Source: Malaya genurostris (Eukaryota > Arthropoda > Insecta > Diptera > Culicidae). From it: 64,000 nucleotides of DNA. The notes under the pieces were generated by a model that was given only the letters and a program-made list of their open reading frames with translations, had not been told where the DNA came from and ran no database searches. Of the stretch, positions 55,200 to 64,000 are shown piece after piece. Location of the stretch: assembly GCF_030247185.1 (NCBI RefSeq), contig NC_080570.1:148834641-148898640 (forward strand), in the 5' to 3' direction. Within the stretch, counting starts at the first letter, position 1, and each line of letters begins with the position of its first letter. The translations under genes and the position numbers were made by a program.

Positions 55200-55566
55200 G
55201 TAGGGATGTCGAATTGTCGAACGATTAATCGAGTAATCGATTATTAAATTATTATTCACTCAAATAAAAATTCACGTTCTATTCACTTGAAAATTCACGT
55301 AAAATGATTTCAAATGTCAAATTGAATATTTTACGTGACGAAAATGAATGTTCTACGAACATCCCCTAAAATGAATAGAGTCAGCACATAAGATTTACGT
55401 GAATTAATTATTATTAATTATTTTGAAAAATTCAACAATAATCGAAAAATGATTAGTCGCGTAATCGATTAACAACCTAGATAATCGATTCCAACTAAAC
55501 GATTAGTTTGAAAACTATACTCGATTTATGAATAATCTAATAATTCGAAAAATCCAACACCCCTAG
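55200..55566. mobile_element. Possible MITE with TAGGGRTGT-type ends
   Basis: The left end 'gtagggatgtcgaattgtcga' and right end 'aattcgaaaaatccaacacccctag' are imperfect complements. The interior repeats 'tcgattaa/ttaatcga' and 'aattcacgt' words. Ends and superfamily uncertain. Confidence 0.4.
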
Positions 55567-55659
55567 TTGCAATGACAAAAAAATACGCGTAATTAAACAT
55601 ACACACTTGACAAGAAATACTCAAAATCGAGTAAGATCTCACTCAAGTTCATGAAAAGT

Positions 55660-56235
55660 GGAACCATGGGAAAAACCTGTTTTAATCCTTCTAGTGGTGC
55701 AATGATACCTTTCTCATATCAATCATACTATCATATATAATACTGTGGTATTCTTCAAAATAATTTTCTTCGATTCTTGAAAGAATAACCGAAATCAGTT
55801 TGTTTGACTTGTTTGTCTACTGATAAAAACTATCAATTGGAGAAGATTTTAGGTCGATTTAGAATTTTTTTACGGGTTTTCGCCCTTTTCAGTGATGGTA
55901 TAAAATTTTTAATACACTTTACTCTAAATTTCCGGATCCTGAAGTCGGATCCGGATGAAATTCAGGAATCACGTATGAGACTACAGGACCTTTCATTTGA
56001 ATCTAAGTTTGTGAAAATCGGTTCAGCCATCTCCAAGAAAAGTTAGTGCAAAAAAGCGTTACATACACGCATACACACATACACACACATACATACACAC
56101 ACACACACAGACATTTTGCGTACTCGACGAAATGAGTCGAATGGTATATGACACTCGGCCCTCCCGGCCTCGGTTTAAAAGTCGGTTTTGACAGTGATTG
56201 CATAACCTTTCTATATGAGACAGGCAAAATTCTGA
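55660..56235. repeat. Most complete copy of the dispersed repeat family
   Basis: Order: 'ccttctagtggtgcaatgat', 'tttccggatcctgaagtcgg', 'gatgaaattcaggaatcacg', 'cctttcatttgaatctaagt', 'ggttcagccatctccaagaa', a CA-rich block, 'gtcgaatggtatatgacact', 'cctcggtttaaaagtcggtt' and 'cctttctatatgaga'. It gives the reference for the partial copies listed elsewhere. Confidence 0.65.
56062..56111. repeat. CA-rich microsatellite within the dispersed repeat
   Basis: Runs of 'acac', with 'cata' interspersed, about 50 bp. Confidence 0.85.
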
Positions 56236-56749
56236 AAAAGAGTGATTCCAGAGTTACTTACAATTAAAATCTTTGACTCAAAACTTACTCAAATGGAGAG
56301 TAGAAGTTACTCAAAGTTATTCATTACGTTTTCATATAGCACTCGAAATTGAGTAATGCAGTACTCATTCTCTGAGTAACTATTGTCGAGCGTTCAAAAC
56401 GAACCGCTTGGAAATTAATAGAAGAGAAAGTAAACAAAGAGAAACTGTCACTTGCTGTTACAGCCTTCTGGAAAATCAACCGAGATTTAGTTAAACATAC
56501 ACACTTGACAAGAAATACTCAAAATTGAGTGAGATCTCACTCATGTTCATAATAAGTAAAACCACTCTGAAAAAGATTGATTCGAAACATAGAATAGTAA
56601 TAGAATGTATATTTGTTGTATGTTTATATGAAAATAAAATGAAAACTTGATTTCAAATTAAATGTTTACAATTTAAAAAATCGAATTCTTAGTTTACTTG
56701 CTGAATAAATTTAACACCCCCAAGCAACCAGAAGATCCACAATTACTTA

Positions 56750-57060
56750 AAAAGTCCACTTTCTTGCTGCTTAAAAGTACACGCGGAACTTTTGAGAATT
56801 TGAAAGTACAGATCAAGTTCCGCGTGAACTTTCTAGCTGCTTAAGAAAACACGTGGCAATTTTTGACAGTTCGAAGTACAGAACAAGTTCCGCGTGAACT
56901 TTCTCGCTGCTTAAGAAAAGACGTGGCAATTTTTGACAGTTCGAAGTACAGAACAAGTTCCGCGTGAACTTTCTCGCTGCTTAAGAGTGCACGTGGTACT
57001 TTTAGCAACTTGAAAGTACAGAACAAGTTCCGCGTGAACTTTTTCGCTGCATAGAAGCTG
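56750..57060. repeat. 70-bp tandem repeat, about four units
   Basis: The word 'gttccgcgtgaacttt' starts at 56817, 56887, 56957 and 57027, an exact 70-bp spacing. Each unit also has 'ctgcttaaga', 'cacgtgg' or 'cacgcgg', and 'gaagtacag'. Units 2 and 3 are nearly identical. A single relative is at 40806-40880. Confidence 0.88.
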
Positions 57061-57324
57061 AACAATGTATTCTAGAAGCAGCTTAGAAGTTCGTTCAGCT
57101 GCGTCGCGCGAACTTTCAAGTGTGGATAATTACTTAAAAAATGGGCTGCTTAGAATGCTATTGATTAACTTTGAGAGCTGCTTAAGCCAAATCAGTCCCT
57201 TTTATCCGAACTTTTGGTTAGTTGGGCCGTCACTTTTGCCGAATATTGAGTAATGGTTACGCCGAACAGACAGTAAACTTTTTGCTGACGATTTCGGGAA
57301 AAACTGACGTTTGTCCAATTTGAC

Positions 57325-57601
57325 CCGACATTTGACGAGAATTGAAGTTGATAATTAGAAAACGGTCCTACACTTATTTTTTCTCACTGAATCCCGGCAG
57401 AATAATTACCGAGTTTCGCACCTCCGAGTACTCGGTAATTGTTTCGGCAGAAGGAGGTTTTCATTTATTTCTTCTGCCGAAACAATTACCGAGTACTCGG
57501 AGGTGTGAAACTCGGTAATTATTCTGCCGGGATTCAGTGAGAAAAAAAATAAGTGTAGGACCGTTTTCTAATTATCAACTTCAATTCTCGTCAAATGTCG
57601 G
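57325..57601. repeat. 277-bp near-perfect palindrome
   Basis: The left arm (57325 to about 57460) begins CCGACATTTGACGAGAATTG. The right arm, ending 57601, is its complement with only a few differences (for instance 'gtttcgcacc' against 'ggtgtgaaac'). A loop of 10-17 nt contains 'ttttcatttatt'. It is probably a foldback MITE; it could give a long hairpin RNA. Confidence 0.88.
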
Positions 57602-60049
57602 CTGAGCCCATCAAAAGCAAGAAAAAACTAAATTAGAAGCCATTTGTTTCATCTAGTCTTAGTTATCAACGTGAGACTAAACAATACCCACGATTATGGC
57701 ATCGTCAGATAAATCATCTGTCACAAATCACAGCTGTCAGGTTTTTATTTTGCAGGAAAAATAAACTGAAATATACCATAGCCATTCACTTCTAGAATTC
57801 CTCAAGAAACCGGGAAGAAAATCAATCAGACATTCACAGCCGTCCACGTCCTTGTGCACAAAGGAATGAAAGGTGAACAGGTTCACTTGTGCAGTATAGA
57901 CGGTTTTGTTCTTCTGGATTTTTTTTTTGTTTCCCGGACAGACATTTTCGTAATCTCTTTGTTCTCCAAATCGACAAACTTGCTCAACAGCAGCTATCAT
58001 AATAACGTGCACGGTCCGGTCCGATTTGACGGGATCCGGAGACAGACGTTGGTTTTTTTTTGTTTGTTTGTTCTGGAAGGGGGAAGCTTCACCGTTCTAG
58101 TCGTTTAGTGTAATATATTTTTATGCAATCTAAAATGTGCAGACAACACGTTAAAACTTTTAAAATTGTTCGTAAATGGTTCTAGTTGTCATTATATAAT
58201 AATGAAGAATTGTAAAATAATTCAGGATAAAAATCTGACCGTTTTATGGTATAAGGTCTCTTACAATTACAATGAAACTAACTGAGTGGTTCTTTGTGTG
58301 GAAACTAATCTCGACAGATGAGAAAAATAAAAAAAATACTGACTGCTGTCAAACAATCAAATAAACAACATAATTGTTTCAAAGAAGCTGATGCAAAAAA
58401 CTAGAAATCAACTTCGAAGTTGTTGATCTGATTCAAACTGGAAATCAGTACAAACACAACACACAACCTTGTTGTTGTTGTTGTTGTTGTTCATTGCAAG
58501 ACTCATTAGTATCCCATCCACCACACGTTCAACTTAGAAACAGCAATAACAACAACAAAAAACTAAAACTGCAGGCACAGATGTTGCACTCGATTCCCAT
58601 CTGACATGCACCAATATTTCCCTGTCTATTTACTGAGTTGTGTGGTTGCGGTTGCCTGCTGATGATGATGATACTCGTTCGTTCGTCAAGTAGTATGTTC
58701 AAAACAAAGAACTATCTCCATCACATTCAGCTGATGGTGAGAGTGAGAGACCGTCGTTTTCCAAGCCCCCCACTCGTCTCCGCTGCTATTATCGTTCGAA
58801 AAAGGGGAACCCCTCCGTTGTTCCCAGCTATGAAGTTTGTACACACCCACATCGACGATTGAATGCGTATTGGTTCTGTTGCTGTTGTTGTTGTTTGTGT
58901 TTTGAACCTAATTTTCGCTCCCGCAGTCCCCCGTCCAGCTGATGCGGATGACGTAGTGCGCGATTGGAACAAAGTATGTATATGCGGACGGCAACAGTCT
59001 GCAAAGCCCCTCGTCGCTGGATTGTCGCTGAAACGAAGAAGTTATGCGAAATGATCGTGATAAGCGATTTTGAGTTCCCGACCGTTTGTTTATGAATCAC
59101 ACATTCGTTTGTTTGAATCTCAGTAACCATCGCCTGGAAATCAAACTACGCATGACTTGTTTTGGTATCAAGCTTTTCTCACTCATGTATGTAGGCCCGT
59201 TTCATTTGCAAGTCGACAATGCTGTTGATTTACTATGGTCTTAGCTGAAACATGAAACGGCACTTTTAATTCATATTTTTACTGCGACTATTAAACTACC
59301 CGTTACTGTGTTCAGTACGGTACAGTGTGATGTTCATCTAAACAAACCTGACTCGTAAAATCTACATTCTAAACTGACTGACAGACTAGTTGATTGATCA
59401 ATAAGCGATATTTTTAGGTTTTGGGAAAGTTGCCCACCTTAGAATTATTTACAGACATTCCGAATGTTTTCGAATAGCACTAACACACAACAGTTATGAG
59501 CTGTAGAGGATGTTTGGACTGTAACTTGTATTTATAGATAATGTTTTTTTTCCAAAACGGCACGGAAACCTACCAATCACAAAATTTCTATATTATATTG
59601 GCAAAAATTCAACTAAGCTCTCTGTTGATTTTCTCATAATCAGATAGTTGAAAAAACATATTGTTTTTGATGCTGTCAAGCGTCTCAAAATTGAAGAAAA
59701 CTGGAAAAAAATATTAGGTATCGAATTAGTAGCGTTCAAGTTGTTTTTCAATTCACAATTCAACGTCACATTATTTGATTAGTTGTTTTGCCATAAAAAC
59801 AAAAACCACAGTAGAGATAAAACAGCAACGGATCAATTGTACCACCTTACAATCAATCAAATTTAGAAAATCAACAAGCCAGTGGTCGTATGTTCGAGTC
59901 CCGATCTGGAAGGATTTTTAGTGTCGGTAGGAATCGGCCGCGAAGTCTGTTGAGACAAAAGGTCAAATTCCACAAAAATTGTGTAATATCACATTGCTTT
60001 GCAGTGCCACAAATGAAATGATAGTGAAACTGTCCGAAAATCCGACCAT
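57602..60049. other. Non-coding sequence; possible promoter-proximal region
   Basis: 58620-59060 is GC-richer, with (GTT)n and (TGA)n runs, and might carry the missing 5' end of BCAS3 or of another gene. No splice-consistent frame or known protein is recognisable. A tRNA-like B-box 'tatgttcgagtcccg' is near 59889. Confidence 0.35.
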
Positions 60050-63000
60050 CACAAAAAATTTAAATTGTTCGGAAATTATTTAAAAAAAAACTCTGGAAAT
60101 TGTATTGAAATTATCTTGGCGACAGATCGGTTGAAAATTACCCAAAAACTATCTGAAAGCTGTTTCGAAATTATCTAAAAAGGACGAGGACATTGCATTA
60201 AAACTATCAGAAAACCGTCTTAAAATTATCAGAAATTTCAAAATTAAAATTACTTTAAAATTGTATGAAATTCTTCGCAAAATATTCTGAAAGATGATCA
60301 AAAATAATCTAAACAACTGTTCAGAATGAAAATTGCAAAATTTGTGTTTGAAAAGTTACAATCTATTATCTGAAAATTTACTACGGTTTCGAAAATATCC
60401 AAAGAATATATTAAAATTTCACAAGAAAAAAAAATTATCTTAAAACGATCTGAAAATTAAACGACAATAGTCTCAAAATTGTTCTAATTTCTATTTAAAT
60501 CGTCTGCAAGTTTTCTGGAAATATTTGAAAACTTGTGAAACTGCTGAAAATCGCTTCAAAATATTTTGGATCTAAAAGTCGTCCAAAAGTTATATGAAAA
60601 TTGCACAGGAATTGCAATTTTTCTCAAAATTGTCTAAAAATTAAACGACAATTATCTCAAAATTATCTTAATTTTTATTTAAGCAATCTGGAAGTTTCTG
60701 AAAACTTCTGAAACTGTGCTGAAAATAATGGAAAATAATATCAAATAATCTGAGGACTGGCGAAAATTGTTGGGGAAATTTCTGCAAAATATTGTTACAG
60801 AATCTAAGTTTCTGAAAATTAGCTAGGAATCGTACGAGAGTTGATTCGAATTTGTCGCAAACTTGTTTGAAAATTTTTAGAAAAATACCTCACAAGTTTC
60901 AAAAATAGTCGGAAAATTTTCTAAAAATTGTCTAGAGAATGTATTAAAATGATTCAAAAATTAACAAAGAATTGTATGAAAATCGTTTGATAGTACGACA
61001 AACATTTTAACGATATGTTTGAAAAGTTTTAAAATATCTGTCTAAAATATTTAAAAACTTCCGAAACTTTTCGAAAACTTCTGAGCATGACTCGAAATGG
61101 TAAATAAAAGCAAAAAATCTGAAAAATGTCTGGCAAATAATCTGGAAAATTTGTCGAGAAATTGGCTTGAAAGATAGTTTTACAGATTCTTAGTTTCTGA
61201 AAATCGCCAGAAAACTTTGAAAACTTTTGTCAAGAAAACTGAAAAAAATTGTGCAAAAATGATTGAAATGATTGATAACTAACGAAAACTTATACGAAAA
61301 TCGGATATAAAATTGAATTTGTCCGAGAAATTGTTTGGACATTATCTGAAAAATATTTGAGAACAGTCTGAAGAATGTGTGAGAAATATCATTTTTTTTT
61401 TGGTAAATTTTCTATAAACTGTCAGCAATTGTCCATAAATTATCTGAAAATTGTATGGAAATTAACGATTTGAAAATGGTTCAAAAACAAAAATTGCCCA
61501 GGAGATAAAATATATCTCAAAATTGTTCGAAATTTGAAAGACGGTAATCTAATAATTGTCTTAATTTTTGTTTTTATTGTCTGGCAATTTTCTGAAAATA
61601 TTTGAAATTATTCGAAAGCATCCGAAAATTATCCAAAAAGGAAAACAATAGCAAATACTCTGCAAAATACCTGGAGGTTTTGTGGAATTTGTTAGGAAAT
61701 TTGTTAAAATATCTTTACAGATCCTTAGTTTCTGAAAGTCGTCAGGAAACTTTTGAAAAATTGTCTAGAAACCACCAGAAAAAAATGATTGGGAAAATTT
61801 TGGAAATTCTATAAAATTGAGTTTTTGGAAACACTCTGAGAACAGTCTAAAAAATGAATAAGAAATATCAGAAAAATTCCGGAAAATTTTCTGTAAATTA
61901 TAAGAAATGCGGAAATTATCTGGAAATATTTCTAGAATGGTATGTTAATTTTTTTTTTGAAATAGTAGGAAAATGATTTAAAAATCGTCTCAAAATTATC
62001 TGAAAACTGTTCAATATGCCAAATAGTCGATGAATAATTATCTGAAAATCATGCGAAATTTGTTTCAAAATTGTCCTAAACTTATCTGCAAATTGTCTGT
62101 TTTTTTCAAATTTGTTCTGTTTTTTGTCTTTGAGGCTTCTGAAAATCATTGGAAATTTATCTAAAATTGAATAAAAATTCTTTGAAATTACTTGGGAATC
62201 TACATAAAAAAAACAATGCCAACCGCCTAAAAGTTGTTTGCAAAATGTATACAAATTTGCAAAATTGTTTAAAAGTTCTGAATTTCATCAAAACATTATT
62301 TGAAAACGGTCAAACAATTTTATGAAAACGATTTCAAAGTTATCTCTAAGTTCTCTGGAAAGTAGAAAATCGTCAATGGTTTTAAAATGCCCAAGAAAAT
62401 ATTCAAAAAGTATTTCAAAATAATCTGAAATTGGTCTGAAAATTTTCCCGAATAAGTGTTTTAAAATAATACTAAAATAATTTGAAAAAGATCTGACTAA
62501 TATTTTTGGCAACTGAAAAAAAACAGATTGAATATTGACTTATTTTTTTTATAAATACTTTAATAATTGTTTTAAGAATGAATGAAAACCTTTTGGAAAC
62601 GATATAAGAATTGGTAGGAAACTATCCGAAAACTGTAATTCGAGAAATATATGCAAAACTGATGAAAATGGTATGGAAATCGTTCGAAAGTTATCCATGA
62701 TTGTTCGAAATTTATCTGAAAATTGCTTCAAAATCGATTGAATACCATCCTGTATAACATAACAATCCTTCAAATCGTCAAAAAACTATCTCACTATTGT
62801 TTAGAAATCATCTTATCATGTTAGACAATGCCACGATGAACATGAGTAACAAATTTTCTGACAATTTTTAAAAAATTCTCTAGAAACTATCTGAAATTCA
62901 TCAGAGCAGTTGTTTGAAATTTGTTCGAGTAAAGAAGAATGAAAAATTAGAAAAGAGTTTTAAAATCAGTCTGAAAATCATCTAAACACTAATCGAAATT
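60050..63000. repeat. Three-kilobase degenerate 'ctgaaaattgtc/gaaaattatctg' tract
   Basis: The words 'tctgaaaat', 'aaattatct', 'aaattgtc' and 'tttctgaaaa' recur throughout at irregular 10-30 base spacing. Two larger blocks recur with changes: 'aaacgacaat..tctcaaaattatctt' near 60460 and 60645; 'cagattcttagtttctgaaa' near 60790, 61190 and 61710. It looks like an old, diverged minisatellite with higher-order units. ORFs in it are chance. Confidence 0.65.
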
Positions 63001-64000
63001 TCCTGCGATTTCCGGCAATTCCACACGGAAACCCCCATAAACAAAAAACAACTAAAATATTAGTTATTTTTTTAAATTTTAACTAACTAATTGTAATTTC
63101 TTCAACTGTTTTTCTTTTGCTGTTGGTTCAATCGTTGCACAAATTAGAGTGAAACTAATCATTTGTCCGGTGTTCAAGTGCACTTTGCTTCTTTCGATTT
63201 AATTTTCATCATATCTTCGACCCATTAGCAGTTAGTAATTGTTTACATTGTAGTTGTGGAAACAGTGATTAAAGTAACTAACAATTCAGTTTAATTTTGT
63301 GTGTTGGCAATTGTCTGCTTTGACTAAGAGATCGTTCTCAAGCCAAGGAAAAAATTTTATCTGGTTTCAACATTGAAGTTAGAGATTCCATGATTGATTT
63401 TACGTTTCGTCTTCGACTCATCAGTGCAGTGTAGCAGCTGACCAGCAAACTTCCTTCGTTCAACCTGAGCACCACCAACTGTTGACCATTGGAAGCAATT
63501 TATTTTCGATTGCCACAACCGTTTTGTTCCGCTAACTTTCGCGATTCATTCCTAGCTGACTGCTGGTGCACTGATGCCCATGATGGAACGGCGGTCGAGG
63601 GCGGTCAATCGGTCACTCGCTAGGCTAGGCTTTTATTTTGATCATATCCGAGGTCCGAGAGCAGCTTATGCACACGAAGCCCCGTTACTTCGTCATCGTC
63701 ATGTTTTTCGTCTCTTTGTTTTGTGCCTACTCGTAAGCCTAGACATTTTTCAGCTGGTTTTCATTGTATCTACGCGATGGGCACACATATACCTGCATAC
63801 AATGGGCCCTCTTGGAACTCACGACACCAGCACCAGCACCAACACCCTCAGTTTCGATTATTTGCGAGACTCAAACTGTGCACAAGAGAAGATGGGCAAG
63901 CAAACAACTGTTTAGCCAATGTTTTGCTTACAATTCAATCATCCATACTCTGGTCCCAGTAGGCGCTGTGTAGTTGTAATTTCCTTCGACTAGGATGGTA
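63001..64000. other. Right edge, no supported gene
   Basis: An open frame at 63574-63915 starts at an ATG but has no recognisable domain, and its hydrophobic run is weak evidence. It could be the 5' UTR region of an unseen gene. GC content rises slightly after 63550. Confidence 0.35.

Noticed and set aside
58638..59130. ORFs on both strands in GC-richer sequence
   Set aside because: No similarity to known proteins recognised, microsatellite content, no splice-consistent frame.
60050..63000. CRISPR-like array
   Set aside because: Spacing and repeat sequence are irregular and the DNA is eukaryotic; it is degenerate cryptic repeat.
63574..63915. 113-aa open frame at the right edge
   Set aside because: No recognisable domain, and two other frames are open over part of it; chance is likely. 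Kept only as a remark.

Overview
The window is insect nuclear DNA, most likely from a culicine mosquito of the Aedes kind. The basis is long AT-rich introns, GT-AG splicing, a Juan-type Jockey LINE, an I-clade LINE with RNase H, a BEL/Pao element, a DD37E Tc1/mariner transposon of the class first described in mosquitoes, many MITEs and tRNA-like sequences. The species call is inference. I see no prokaryotic feature.

One host gene is well supported: a minus-strand homologue of BCAS3 (Drosophila rudhira). Its WD40/beta-propeller body lies in five exons: A 38554-38236, B 38157-36579, C 36505-36148, D 36076-35973, E 35800-35636. All junctions keep the reading frame. Exon E ends in phase 1 and can join either of two phase-compatible last exons. 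The near one (25992-23576) adds about 805 low-complexity, charged residues and ends in a basic KKK/KRK tail. The far one (1968-1706) gives a protein of about 923 aa, close to the usual length of the family. A 5' UTR exon must lie upstream of 38554, probably beyond 39 kb, but I could not locate it.

The huge last intron is packed with transposons. At 7042-22630 an I-clade LINE, bounded by an 11-bp target duplication, sits inside one copy of a dispersed repeat; an unbroken copy is at 60-495. The LINE is itself split by a 9442-bp BEL/Pao LTR element (10356-19797; 5-bp duplication ACCAG; 682-bp LTRs with only two differences seen). That element is the most interesting object here. Its Gag starts with a C4HC3 PHD finger. 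Its RT-RNase H-integrase frame runs without a stop into a glycoprotein-like domain with signal-peptide-like and C-terminal membrane segments. Its leader carries five copies of a 28-nt hairpin motif with paired base changes. It has one in-frame TGA and a possible -1 frameshift site. At 27597-32286 a full-length Juan-like LINE with both ORFs open lies in the same orientation as BCAS3, with a 14-bp target duplication.

The right-hand 25 kb (39-64 kb) has no gene I can support. It holds MITEs, a decayed DD37E transposon (47238-48463) whose empty target site survives in two paralogous repeats, a 70-bp tandem array, a 277-bp near-perfect palindrome, and about 3 kb of degenerate short-period repeat (60050-63000).
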